Shown in pieces: positions 1-8,359 of a stretch of DNA of 64,000 nucleotides. This stretch comes from Flavobacterium circumlabens (lineage in GTDB: Bacteria; Bacteroidota; Bacteroidia; Flavobacteriales; Flavobacteriaceae): the NCBI RefSeq assembly GCF_004345565.1, contig NZ_SLWA01000002.1:806001-870000 (forward strand), written 5' to 3'. The notes below the pieces were generated by a model that was not told the origin of the DNA, ran no database searches, and worked only from the letters and a program-made list of their open reading frames with translations. Numbering within the stretch: the stretch's first letter is position 1; each line of letters begins with the position of its first letter. A program made the translations under genes and the position numbers.

Positions 1-108
1 CGTTTCTGTTACAGCAGATTTTATATAATTTTTAGGAAGGATTGCTAAATTTTCATCTGCTTTACAATCTTTAAAATAGTTTTCCAATTCATTTCTAATC
101 CTAAAATT

Positions 109-143
109 AAACCTCCGTAACGGTTATTACAGAGGTTTTTTTC
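109..143. terminator. Hairpin terminator, possibly bidirectional
   Basis: AACCTC and GAGGTT arms, with inner GTAA/TTAC pairing, enclose a short loop and are followed on the plus strand by a run of T. The minus strand also has a T-rich tail. It lies just past the stop of the acidic-protein gene and probably ends that minus-strand transcript. Confidence 0.6.
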
Positions 144-157
144 TGTTTTGAAGCTTT

Positions 158-514
158 TTAATCTATTTTCAGACTGTCATCACTAAAAGTTTCAGGATCA
201 GGCTCACGGTCATTTTCATCATAATCTTCTACAAGATCATCGTCGAGATCATTGGCATCAGTTTCCTCTTCTTCCAGCTCGCTGTCATCAAAATCCTCTT
301 CGGTATTTTCCTCATCATCTCTTTCCAGTGCGTTAGAGAATTCATTATCAAGATAATCACCGCCTTGGGCATCCTGATTAGAATCTAAAAATTGCTCCTC
401 CTGTGTATCTTCGTCACCAAGTTTCTCCTGTTCGTATTGCTCGGTATAACTTTGATTGTCTTCGGTAGAATTATGTTCGTCCGGATCATAATTTCTGTTG
501 TTATCTGTAATCAT
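158..514 (-). CDS. Small highly acidic hypothetical protein
   Basis: About 118 residues starting MITDNNRNYDPDEHN. I chose the internal ATG at 514 because the residues upstream of it are low-complexity and overlap the gene before it. The protein is dominated by Asp and Glu, with Glu/Asp runs in its second half, no membrane segment, no cysteines and no recognisable domain. It is probably intrinsically disordered. It follows the 77-residue acidic gene by 28 bases on the same strand, so the two are likely cotranscribed, divergently from the stressosome operon. Function unknown. Confidence 0.6.
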   Translation of the reverse strand: MITDNNRNYDPDEHNSTEDNQSYTEQYEQEKLGDEDTQEEQFLDSNQDAQGGDYLDNEFSNALERDDEENTEEDFDDSELEEEETDANDLDDDLVEDYDENDREPDPETFSDDSLKID

Positions 515-542
515 CGTATTTGTATTTAAGTGATAAGAAATC

Positions 543-776
543 TTAACTGTTGGTTGCGGCACTTCCGGTGCTTCCGGCGCCGCCTGAATTGTTATTTCCT
601 TCTTCTTTTTCTTCTTCATAACGATCCGGATCTGTGCCGTCCTCGTCACTTCCATCTTCCCAGTCACCAGTGTTAACATGTTCATTCTGATTTTTATCGT
701 CTGCCATAGTGTTCAGCTGAGCATGATACGGGCATTTTTGAAGATCTTCGCTATTATAATTATTTACATTTTCCAT
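543..776 (-). CDS. Small acidic protein with N-terminal CPYH motif
   Basis: 77 residues beginning MENVNNYNSEDLQKCPYH. The tail is Glu/Asp-rich and then Gly/Ser/Asn-rich, and no domain is recognised. The start (MEN..., then a Cys-Pro-x-His within 20 residues) resembles the extreme N-terminus of catalase-peroxidases such as KatG, but nothing of the catalytic body follows. It is first of a two-gene minus-strand unit with the acidic protein downstream. Its neighbour across the divergent intergenic region is a stress-signalling operon, which fits a small stress protein, but that is inference. Confidence 0.6.
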   Translation of the reverse strand: MENVNNYNSEDLQKCPYHAQLNTMADDKNQNEHVNTGDWEDGSDEDGTDPDRYEEEKEEGNNNSGGAGSTGSAATNS

Positions 777-1183
777 GACTATATTTTTTTAGATTTTTAA
801 TATCCTAAAATTAAAGCATGTCTGCAGGTTTAGACTTACAGGAAAAATTGAATTTGTTGTTGAATTAACATGTAAATCTGGTGGCATTAGAGAAAATTCA
901 TTTTGTTCTGTAACAAAAAAAATAAAAAATAATTTTGTTTCAATTTCTGTAACAAAAAAAAAATAAAAAATAATTTGTTTCAATTCTAAAAATCAAAAAA
1001 TGTGATGTGCCTTTGGACGCTATACTAAAAATGTCTTAAATACTTGCTTTCCTACTATTTTAGGAGTTGGTAAATTTTAAGTTTAAATGCATTATTCAGT
1101 TTGCATTTTTTATAAATTCAAAAATTCGCTGGATTAATTTGTATATATTTGTTTACATAATTATCCACAAAATATCACAACAA
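777..1183. other. Divergent intergenic region with tandem A-rich repeat
   Basis: This 407-base gap separates the acidic genes (minus) from the stressosome operon (plus) and must hold both promoters. Two imperfect direct copies of about 39 bases lie at 908-946 and 947-985, each reading CTGTAACA, an A-run, TAAAAAATAA, then TTTGTTTCAATT. The AT-rich sequence makes promoter calls unsafe. No gene is seen. Confidence 0.5.
908..985. repeat. Two-copy tandem direct repeat (about 39 bp)
   Basis: Each copy starts CTGTAACA, runs through an A-rich centre and ends TTTGTTTCAATT or TTTGTTTCAATTC. The copies differ by a few A or T insertions. The repeat lies in the divergent promoter region of the stressosome operon. 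Confidence 0.7.
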
Positions 1184-2011
1184 ATGCAAAATAACATTCT
1201 GGGAAGCTTGAAAGAGCATGAAAACAAATTATTGGCTACATGGTCGCAACTTCTTATAGAAAATGGTTCAACTGATGGTACCACGGAGGAGGAAGAATCA
1301 AAAGAATTTACAGCGCTTTTACTCAATGCTTTACAGCATTCAAATGGAAATAGCGATTCGGAGGAATTTGAAAAAGTTCATGATTTGCTTATCGGAATTT
1401 CAAGTTCAAGAGGAAGACGCGGTTTTTCACCTCGTGAGAATGCCCAGTATTTAATTACCTTCAAGGAGGCTGCCTCAAAAATTCTTTCAGACATTGAACC
1501 GGATGCTGCTACATTGTACCACGCTAATTTACAGTTGAGCACTATTTTGGACAATATGACCATTCTGACATTCGAATCGTATATGAGAGGACGTGAAGAT
1601 GTTATTTCAAGACAAATAGACGAGATCAGCGAAATTTCAACTCCGGTTATACGGGTTTGGGATGGTGTTGTAGCTTTACCTATCATTGGAACATTGGATA
1701 GTTCAAGAACACAGGTTGTAATGGAAAATCTTTTACAGCAGATAGTAGATACAGGAAGTTCTATAGCAATACTTGATATCTCGGGCGTACCTGCGGTAGA
1801 TTCACTGGTAGCGCAACATTTGATAAAGACTGTAAGTGCAACGAGATTAATGGGTGCAGAATGTATCATTAGTGGTATCCGACCAGAGATTGCACAGACG
1901 GTAGTACATTTAGGAATAGATCTTACAGGTATCATTACTAAGGCTTCACTCGCAAGTGCACTTCAAACGGCTTTTGATATGCTTCAGCTTACCGTGGTAA
2001 AAAGAAAATAA
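1184..2011 (+). CDS. rsbR: RsbR-type stressosome protein (RsbRD-like N-terminus plus STAS domain)
   Basis: 275 residues from ATG 1184 (MQNNILGSLKEHENK). Earlier in-frame codons would add a hydrophobic leader unlike the family. Residues 1-150 are a helical sensor domain of the RsbRD_N type; residues about 160-275 are a STAS domain with the DISGVPAVDS phosphosite loop. T153 (in ISTPVI) and S207 (in AVDS) sit where the two regulatory threonines of Bacillus RsbR lie, the second being Ser here. By family knowledge RsbR builds the stressosome scaffold with RsbS and holds RsbT. First gene of a five-gene operon, followed at 18 bases by rsbS. Confidence 0.88.
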   Translation: MQNNILGSLKEHENKLLATWSQLLIENGSTDGTTEEEESKEFTALLLNALQHSNGNSDSEEFEKVHDLLIGISSSRGRRGFSPRENAQYLITFKEAASKILSDIEPDAATLYHANLQLSTILDNMTILTFESYMRGREDVISRQIDEISEISTPVIRVWDGVVALPIIGTLDSSRTQVVMENLLQQIVDTGSSIAILDISGVPAVDSLVAQHLIKTVSATRLMGAECIISGIRPEIAQTVVHLGIDLTGIITKASLASALQTAFDMLQLTVVKRK

Positions 2012-2029
2012 TAGCATAACTAAATTACT

Positions 2030-2428
2030 ATGGAAAGAATTCCTATACTTAAGATGGGGGATTTTCTGCTGGTTACCATACAGGTTGACCTGTACGACCA
2101 ATTGGCAGAAAACCTGGAGTCTGATTTGATTAATACTATAAATAAGCATAGCTCTAAAGGTGTTTTGATTGATATATCAGCGGTTTCTATAATTGATTCT
2201 TTCATGGGAAGAATCCTGGGAAATATAGCGGTTATGTCAAAAATTATGGATGCCCAGACAGTGGTAGTGGGCATGCAGCCTGCAGTTGCCATTACACTTG
2301 TTGAACTCGGATTGTCTTTGAATGGTGTTATCAGCGCCTTAAATGTTGAAAAAGGCATGGATCTGCTTCGCGCGAAAATGTACAATGGCGATAAAGAGGA
2401 GCAAGTATATGACGACGACGAACAATAA
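2030..2428 (+). CDS. rsbS: RsbS-type single-domain STAS protein
   Basis: 132 residues, almost entirely one STAS domain. The phosphosite segment DISAVSIIDSFMGR gives D56-S57, with S57 matching the serine that RsbT phosphorylates in Bacillus RsbS. Family role: core of the stressosome that sequesters RsbT until phosphorylated. The tail (EEQVYDDDEQ) is acidic. The 3' end overlaps rsbT by 20 bases, indicating translational coupling. Confidence 0.88.
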   Translation: MERIPILKMGDFLLVTIQVDLYDQLAENLESDLINTINKHSSKGVLIDISAVSIIDSFMGRILGNIAVMSKIMDAQTVVVGMQPAVAITLVELGLSLNGVISALNVEKGMDLLRAKMYNGDKEEQVYDDDEQ

Positions 2429-2822
2429 AGAAGAGCTTTTGATCATAAAAGAGCAGGATGTAGTTCCGTTGCGCAATCGTGTAAAGGACTATGGCGTAAA
2501 ACTTGGGATGAGTATTTTGAATCAGACCAAATTAATTACAGCCACCAGTGAACTTGTCCGAAACCTTTTAAAATATGGAGGAGGCGGTAAAGTGATTATT
2601 GAGTCAGTGAGCAATGGACGCGATAATGGCGTACGCGTTACTTTTATTGACAAAGGCCCCGGAATAAAAGATATTGCACTGGCCATGCAGGACGGATACA
2701 GTACCGGAAAAAGCCTGGGTCTGGGCCTGCCCGGAACAAAACGACTGGTGAACGAATTTGATATACAAACAGAATTAGGAAGCGGCACTACCGTAACTAT
2801 AATAAAGTGGAAAAATGGATAA
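2409..2822 (+). CDS. rsbT: RsbT-type serine kinase (GHKL ATPase)
   Basis: 137 residues from ATG 2409 (MTTTNNKEELL). An upstream in-frame start at 2343 would extend deep into rsbS and add unrelated residues. It shows the anti-sigma/GHKL ATPase motifs: N box in LVRNLLKYGGGG, G1 box DKGPGI, and a glycine-rich lid GKSLGLGLPGTKRL, ending GSGTTVTIIKW. In characterised systems RsbT phosphorylates RsbR and RsbS, leaves the stressosome and activates a downstream partner. Overlaps both neighbours (20 bases with rsbS, 8 with the next gene). Confidence 0.88.
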   Translation: MTTTNNKEELLIIKEQDVVPLRNRVKDYGVKLGMSILNQTKLITATSELVRNLLKYGGGGKVIIESVSNGRDNGVRVTFIDKGPGIKDIALAMQDGYSTGKSLGLGLPGTKRLVNEFDIQTELGSGTTVTIIKWKNG

Positions 2823-3828
2823 TACTTTTTCCGTTTACAAAATTGACGATAGAAGCTTAATTGCTTTTATAAAAAGAGAGATACATAATTTAGCCTTACA
2901 ACTGGGCTTTTCCCCTCACAGGGCTGCTGAAACTGACATCATTGTTGCAGAATTGACTTCTAATCTTATTAAATATGCCAGTGGAGGAGAATTACTCTAC
3001 AGGGCACATTTCAACGATGATCATAATGAAATAGAGATTTACTGTCTGGATAAAGGACAAGGAATTGAAAACACGGCAAAAATCATGAATGATGGCTATT
3101 CTACTTCCAATACACTTGGACAGGGAGTGGGTGCCATAAAAAGATTAAGCAATGATTTTCAGATTTATTCCATAAAAGGATGGGGTACTGTTCAGTATAT
3201 CAAGATTTGTGATAAGTCTGATTTTTTAATTCCGCTTCCAACAAATGAACTGAATTTCTCCGCTTTGAGTGTCAATTATCCCGGAGAAAAAGTCTGTGGT
3301 GACGGATATTACGTTAAGCAGACAAAACGGGGTTTTCAAATTTTCGTAGGGGACGGATTGGGTCATGGCGTGCATGCACAAGAAGCTGTTCAGCAGGCTA
3401 TCAAAGTTTTTAAACAATCCGGAGATAGTGATCCGTGTGCCATTTTAAGGGGGATCCATGATCAGGTTAAAAAGACAAGGGGCTTAGTCGCTACTATTGC
3501 CAGTGCCGATTATAAATCAGAGCATTGGTCTCTTTGCGGTATCGGAAATATCAATACCCGTATTCATAACGGTCTGGAGAATAAAACCTATACGCCCTAT
3601 AATGGTATTATAGGTCATAACATTCCCCGTACTTTAAACAACACTCTGGTTCCTTATCAAAAGCATCAGATTATAGTTATGCACAGCGATGGATTGCGTA
3701 CGCGATGGAATCTGAATGATTTAACGTCAATCATCAAGCAAAATCCGAGTGTGATTGCCGCTACGCTGTACAAAGACAATGTAAGGGGAACTGATGATGC
3801 AACAGTTCTGGTTGGCAAAATAATTTAG
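2815..3828 (+). CDS. RsbT-like ATPase fused to PP2C/SpoIIE-type phosphatase
   Basis: 337 residues with two domains. Residues 1-130 are a second GHKL ATPase very like RsbT (VAELTSNLIKYASGG; DKGQGI; STSNTLGQGVGAIKRL). Residues about 145-337 are a PP2C/SpoIIE-type phosphatase with metal-binding GDGLGHG (D180), HSDGL and a closing DDAT. The phosphatase half fits RsbX, which resets the stressosome by dephosphorylating RsbR and RsbS; the ATPase half may kinase, bind or compete with RsbT. The start overlaps the rsbT stop and the kinase gene follows 4 bases later. The fused architecture is read directly; the substrate is inferred. Confidence 0.82.
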   Translation: MDNTFSVYKIDDRSLIAFIKREIHNLALQLGFSPHRAAETDIIVAELTSNLIKYASGGELLYRAHFNDDHNEIEIYCLDKGQGIENTAKIMNDGYSTSNTLGQGVGAIKRLSNDFQIYSIKGWGTVQYIKICDKSDFLIPLPTNELNFSALSVNYPGEKVCGDGYYVKQTKRGFQIFVGDGLGHGVHAQEAVQQAIKVFKQSGDSDPCAILRGIHDQVKKTRGLVATIASADYKSEHWSLCGIGNINTRIHNGLENKTYTPYNGIIGHNIPRTLNNTLVPYQKHQIIVMHSDGLRTRWNLNDLTSIIKQNPSVIAATLYKDNVRGTDDATVLVGKII

Positions 3829-3832
3829 GGTT

Positions 3833-5464
3833 ATGAAGGAAATTTTAAAAATAAATCTTGACAATGAGATGGACCTGATACTGGCCCATAAGCGCTCGAT
3901 GAAAATTGGTGAAATGTGCGGTATGCCAGTATCAGCGCAAACCAGATTTTCAACAGCGTTGTCTGAAGTGGCAAGATGTTCCATTTCCAATGGTAAAAAT
4001 TCGCTGTTGGTGATTGGTATTAATGTGATCAGATCCAATCAGAAAGAAATCCTGGCGGTATTAACAGACAGTGTTGATCTGCAAAAGAGCAATCCGGAGG
4101 CTTATAAATATGCTTCAAAGATTTCCGGCAATCTGGAATATGAGTATGCTGACAACCAGTATATAACCAAATTAAGTCAGGTCATAACAGCTCCGGGACT
4201 TCTTTCAGATGTGAAAATAAAAAGTCTGGTGGATTACTTCAAGTATGAACCGCCTTTGTCTCCCTATGATGAGATCCGAAAGAAGAATATAGAACTTATA
4301 GCTCTTTCAGAGAAGCTGGCGGAAAGTGAGAACCGTTACCGGAAATTAGCCGATACAATTCCGGTTTTAATCTGTGTGGTGAATGAACGAAACCAGGTAC
4401 TTCTTTCCAATAACTCCCTACAAGAATACCTGCACGCACCGCTGACCGTTTTTGATAAGAAAACCATAAGTAGTTTTATCCATTCCGGAGATGTGCAGAA
4501 TCTGTTTGAAGGCTGGTCCAAAGCCAGAAGGGATGGACTTGATTTTTTTGCAGAAATCAGAATTAAAAAAGATTCTTCGTATATCTGGCATGTTGTATCG
4601 ATAGTACTGAATAAAGCGGAAGACGGAAGATTTAGCAGCTGGCTGATTTCTTTTGTTAATATCAATGCACAAAAAATGGTTGTTGAAGCCCTAAAGGACA
4701 ACTCGGAGCTGAAAGAGATTCAGCTTGAACTCGAAAGTGCCAATTCAAAGTTAAAATTCAAAAATAAAGAACTGGAGCAATTTGCCTTTGTGGCAAGTCA
4801 TGATCTGCAGGAACCGCTGCGTAAAATCAGTATTATGCTTTCCCGTGCTGCAGAGCACCTGACAGAGGAGCAAAAATCGCTGTATTACTTTGACAAGATT
4901 ACCATGGCGGCAGCCCGACTTTCTAATTTAATTTCAGATGTATTAAATTATTCGAGGATAAACAACAACGATAAATCTCCGCTAAAAGTGAACCTTAATG
5001 AAATTATTTCGGAAACACTGGATGATTTAAGCATGGTAATCGAAGAAAAGAATGCGGTATTGCATATCGACTCAATGCCTCTGGTAGAGGGTGTGGATTC
5101 TCAGCTTCGCCAGCTATTTTACAACCTGATTAATAATGCCTTGAAATTCAACACTTCCCAACCCACTGTAACTATTACCGCTGCGGTAATGTCCGCTGCA
5201 GATTCAGCTACTGTAGATATCGCGGCTCCAATAGGAAGCTACGATGTCATATCAATTGCAGATAATGGCATAGGAATGGACAGTGAGTATTCAGGTCGTA
5301 TATTTGACATGTTCCAACGGTTACATGAAAGGGACCAGTATGGTGGTAACGGTATTGGACTTGCTTTATGCCGGCGTATTATAGAAAATCATAACGGGGT
5401 GCTTAATTTTACCAGTAAACCGCAGGAGGGAACCACTTTTTGGATCTACCTGCCCAGAAATTAA
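3833..5464 (+). CDS. PAS sensor histidine kinase with RsbT-like N-terminal domain
   Basis: 543 residues, no membrane segment. Residues 1-140 resemble a degenerate RsbT-like ATPase fold (ALSEVARCSISNGKNSLLVIGI in the N-box region, without a clean G box). A helical linker leads to a PAS domain (about 160-280, starting SENRYRKLADTIPVL) and a coiled coil. The HisKA domain has phospho-acceptor H323 in ASHDLQEPLRK. The HATPase has N box NLINNALKFN, G1 DNGIGMD and G2 GNGIGLALCRRI. Last gene of the stressosome operon, it probably converts stressosome state into phosphotransfer to a response regulator; none is encoded in the window. Confidence 0.85.
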   Translation: MKEILKINLDNEMDLILAHKRSMKIGEMCGMPVSAQTRFSTALSEVARCSISNGKNSLLVIGINVIRSNQKEILAVLTDSVDLQKSNPEAYKYASKISGNLEYEYADNQYITKLSQVITAPGLLSDVKIKSLVDYFKYEPPLSPYDEIRKKNIELIALSEKLAESENRYRKLADTIPVLICVVNERNQVLLSNNSLQEYLHAPLTVFDKKTISSFIHSGDVQNLFEGWSKARRDGLDFFAEIRIKKDSSYIWHVVSIVLNKAEDGRFSSWLISFVNINAQKMVVEALKDNSELKEIQLELESANSKLKFKNKELEQFAFVASHDLQEPLRKISIMLSRAAEHLTEEQKSLYYFDKITMAAARLSNLISDVLNYSRINNNDKSPLKVNLNEIISETLDDLSMVIEEKNAVLHIDSMPLVEGVDSQLRQLFYNLINNALKFNTSQPTVTITAAVMSAADSATVDIAAPIGSYDVISIADNGIGMDSEYSGRIFDMFQRLHERDQYGGNGIGLALCRRIIENHNGVLNFTSKPQEGTTFWIYLPRN

Positions 5465-5598
5465 AATTCATTGTAATTTTTTTCAAGATACAGTAAAATA
5501 GAAGTGTGTTTTGCAAGCTCTTTCTCCGTGATTTTTTCAAATTCAACTTTATTTTAGCATACTAAAAATATTCATTTTTTTTATTATTTAGTGGTATA

Positions 5599-5637
5599 AA
5601 AGCCTTCTGAAATCATACGATTTCGGAAGACTTTTTT
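5599..5637 (+). terminator. Terminator of the stressosome operon
   Basis: The arms AGCCTTCTGAAATC and GATTTCGGAAGACT flank a 4-base ATAC loop and are followed by T6. It lies 135 bases past the kinase stop. Confidence 0.8.
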
Positions 5638-5649
5638 GCTTTTTATTCG

Positions 5650-5689
5650 AAAAAAAAAAAAAGTCTTTTTCATTGCGAAAAAGACTTTG
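5650..5689 (-). terminator. Terminator of the OmpA-like lipoprotein gene
   Basis: AAAGTCTTTTTC / GAAAAAGACTTT hairpin with a short ATTGC loop. The A-run at 5650-5661 is the poly-U tail on the minus strand. Confidence 0.8.
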
Positions 5690-5718
5690 TAATTATTTTG
5701 AGCTTTATATTTTGGTGA

Positions 5719-6729
5719 TCAGATTTTAACGAGTTCTACTCTTCGGTTTTCTGCTTTATTAGCTTCCGTATTATTTTCTTTCAAAGGTTTTTCAGAACCA
5801 AATCCTGTTGCTTTTAAACGTTTTATATCAATTCCTTTTGCTGCCAGATCATACATTACGGTATGGGCTCTGTCCAGTGAGAGTTTCTGATTTTTGGCAA
5901 CAGTACCGGAGTTGTCCGTGTGGCCTTCTATTGATAGTTTAAGGTTTGGATTTGCCTGAAGTAATGCGAAAATTTCGGCTGTAATTTTTTGTCCATCAGG
6001 CTGCAAAGTAGCTTTGTCCGTGTCAAAATTGATGTGCAAAATAGCTTTACCCGTTTTGTCAATGTCAATTTTCATTTGTTCTGCCGAATATTTTTTTATG
6101 GTTTGTACAAAATCCTTGAGTTCCATTATAAAAACACTTCCCTGTGCCGAATTGGATTGAATGTTTACGATATACTTTTTACCGTTATTTTTAAATGCAT
6201 AAACAGCAAATGGGGCATCACTTTCTCTTAGAAGACCACTGGTACGATGTTTTCCGGTCCAGCTATTTTTTTCCAGTTTTGCTCTTTGGTTTTCATCCTC
6301 CGGAAAATCACCCTTATATAATTTTTTCGCACCTATTTTGTCGAGGTAGTCGTAAACACTTTTATCAAAAAGTTTCTGATTGAAATCTTTACCTTCTGCA
6401 CCTTCAAAGACTAAAATTCCTAATTTACCCTCGGTACTATTAATACTGTTTCCATTATAGTTTTCCATGGTTTCGTAATCAAAAAACTCGGAAACGCCAT
6501 CTTTCTCATTGGCTATCTTCAGTCCGTCAGGAGCTGTAATAAATGGGAAATTGCCAATATCCTGTAAGTCCGGGATGTCATCCCAATTTATTTCTGTTGA
6601 CGATGCTTCACTATTTGTGGCGGGAGTTGCAGATACTTGCGGTTTTTGTGCTGTGTTTTCAATTTTTTCTTCTTTTTTGCAGGAAAATAAAGTAATTGCC
6701 AACAGGGCGATAATTGTTGTTTTTTTCAT
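5719..6729 (-). CDS. OmpA-family lipoprotein
   Basis: 336 residues. The N-terminus MKKTTIIALLAITLFSCKKEE is a lipoprotein signal with Cys17. After a middle domain of unknown type (about 45-225), the C-terminal 110 residues are an OmpA peptidoglycan-binding domain: INFDTDKATLQPDG, IEGHTDNSGTVAKNQKLSLDRA, ATGFGSEKPLKENNTEANKAENRRVEL. The protein is expected to be lipid-anchored at the outer membrane facing the periplasm and to bind peptidoglycan. Monocistronic between convergent terminators and a 419-base upstream gap. Confidence 0.88.
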   Translation of the reverse strand: MKKTTIIALLAITLFSCKKEEKIENTAQKPQVSATPATNSEASSTEINWDDIPDLQDIGNFPFITAPDGLKIANEKDGVSEFFDYETMENYNGNSINSTEGKLGILVFEGAEGKDFNQKLFDKSVYDYLDKIGAKKLYKGDFPEDENQRAKLEKNSWTGKHRTSGLLRESDAPFAVYAFKNNGKKYIVNIQSNSAQGSVFIMELKDFVQTIKKYSAEQMKIDIDKTGKAILHINFDTDKATLQPDGQKITAEIFALLQANPNLKLSIEGHTDNSGTVAKNQKLSLDRAHTVMYDLAAKGIDIKRLKATGFGSEKPLKENNTEANKAENRRVELVKI

Positions 6730-7148
6730 TTTTTCTGTTTTAAGTTATAGTACTTTTATATTCTCATGATATAACATACAACTTGCTCATGCATATCATA
6801 AAAAAGCTTCAATTATACTGTTTCTTATTGATTTAAAATAGGGTTTCATTTTTACTATAGCTAATATAGAACTATTTATGATAAGCTTTATTGTTTTATC
6901 GAAGGGAATCACACCTGATTTTACACAAAAGTTTAAAATAATCTTAACGATACTAAGTTTCTGGAATTTAATTGAAAATTAAGCCTGAAGGGTTTTAAAA
7001 CCTGTCAGGTTTAGGTTTAGCTACTACATTATTATCCTATGGTTCTTTCCGGTTTTTTTTTGGAAATTACCAAAGCATCAAATACAGAGATATAAAATTC
7101 CTTTTTATATATTTGAATATCTGTAGATCATACGAAATTAAATAGAGC
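6730..7148. other. Intergenic region, divergent promoters
   Basis: This gap holds the upstream regions of the OmpA-like gene (minus) and the AraC-type gene (plus). The only clear structure is a small hairpin at 6998-7012, AAACCTG-T-CAGGTTT, next to GGTTTTAAAACC; I know this motif as a scattered intergenic repeat in flavobacterial genomes. No coding sequence is seen. Confidence 0.4.
6998..7012. repeat. Short palindromic intergenic motif
   Basis: AAACCTG and CAGGTTT arms around one T, preceded by the palindrome GGTTTTAAAACC. Too short and lacking a T-run to be a convincing terminator. Confidence 0.4.
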
Positions 7149-8261
7149 ATGATAAATTTTCCGACTTTAATGGGTTTTACAAGCGGTACTGCTTTTTTAT
7201 CAGGATGCTTGCTTTTAGCAAAAGCCCGGAAAGTCAATTTACGGGCTAATATTTGTTTGGGATTATTTATGATTACGCTGTGCTTAGCGATTCTCGAAAT
7301 ACCTTTATTTGCGCAAAATTTCCACTTAACGAATCCGCTATTATTTGAAATCATTGGGTTATTGCGTTTTTTGACAGCACCCTTACTTTACTTTAGCGTA
7401 GTGTACTTTACCTCTTTTGAAAAAAAAACGGAAAGGAAAGATTTGTTGCATTTACTGCCTTTCCTAATTTTTCTTATTTTCAGAATTCCGTTTTTTATCA
7501 CCGGAAAAAATATAGATTTTAGCTATCAAACCGGCAGAATTGTATTTTTTATACTTCAGATTGCTTTACCCTTACAGACTGCCGTTTATTGGTGTTTGTC
7601 GTTTATAAAGTTGCAAAAACACATCAAAAATGTAAAACAGTTTTCATCTCTTCTGGACAAAGTAAATCTGAACTGGCTGAAGTCTTATTTATTAATTGTA
7701 TTGATTATCCTGATAGTCTGGCTCAATCTTGTATTTTTTAATTTAAAATCTTTAATCAGCTATACGCCTCTGGTATATGTACTGAGCATTTTTTTTCTGT
7801 CTTTTTTTTCCTTAAAACAAGAAGAAGTTTTTAGTTACAGCAAGATCGAATTAAAAGAATTGGCAACTATTGAAGAGTATAAAAAAGACAGCCCTAAAAG
7901 AGTTGCCGGTGCCCGATTGACTGAACTGGAAGCCAGACTGAAGAGTCTTATGGAGATTGAAAAAGTATATCTTGAAAATGATTTAAGCCTTCCGAAACTT
8001 GCCGGGATGCTGCAGGCGAGCTGCAATGAAACTTCTTTTCTGATCAACGAAAGGAATCAGGATAACTTTTATAATTTTATAAATAAATATAGAATTGAAG
8101 AAGCAAAAAAACTTTTATTGTCCGATAGCTGTAACCACTTAAACATTGTCGGGATTGCTTTTGAATCTGGTTTCAATTCCAAAACTACTTTTAATACCAC
8201 ATTCAAAAAAAGCACAGGATATTCGCCAACTGCGTTTATAAAAGCCAGTAAAACGGGTTAA
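7149..8261 (+). CDS. Membrane-anchored AraC-family regulator
   Basis: 370 residues. The first 225 contain about seven hydrophobic helices (for example FTSGTAFLSGCLLLA, LHLLPFLIFLIFRIPFF, YLLIVLIILIVWLNLVFF). Residues about 260-365 are an AraC-type helix-turn-helix domain: LPKLAGMLQASCNETSFLIN for the first helix pair, then IVGIAFESGFNSKTTFNTTFKKSTGYSPTAF for the second, a standard AraC signature. By family this would be a transcription factor responding to a membrane signal. The membrane-protein gene 98 bases downstream on the same strand is a plausible target or partner. Confidence 0.85.
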   Translation: MINFPTLMGFTSGTAFLSGCLLLAKARKVNLRANICLGLFMITLCLAILEIPLFAQNFHLTNPLLFEIIGLLRFLTAPLLYFSVVYFTSFEKKTERKDLLHLLPFLIFLIFRIPFFITGKNIDFSYQTGRIVFFILQIALPLQTAVYWCLSFIKLQKHIKNVKQFSSLLDKVNLNWLKSYLLIVLIILIVWLNLVFFNLKSLISYTPLVYVLSIFFLSFFSLKQEEVFSYSKIELKELATIEEYKKDSPKRVAGARLTELEARLKSLMEIEKVYLENDLSLPKLAGMLQASCNETSFLINERNQDNFYNFINKYRIEEAKKLLLSDSCNHLNIVGIAFESGFNSKTTFNTTFKKSTGYSPTAFIKASKTG

Positions 8262-8359
8262 CCATAGAAATTTAAAATAGGTTCGAAAGGGTACATCGGA
8301 ACAATTCATACAGGATTACTATTCAAATTTGCGGGATATTAATTCAAAATCGAAAAACC

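Noticed and set aside
1067..1183. Extension of rsbR with a hydrophobic 39-residue leader from a TTG.
   Set aside because: RsbR proteins are cytosolic and homologous sequence starts at MQNNIL; the extension is AT-rich intergenic sequence.
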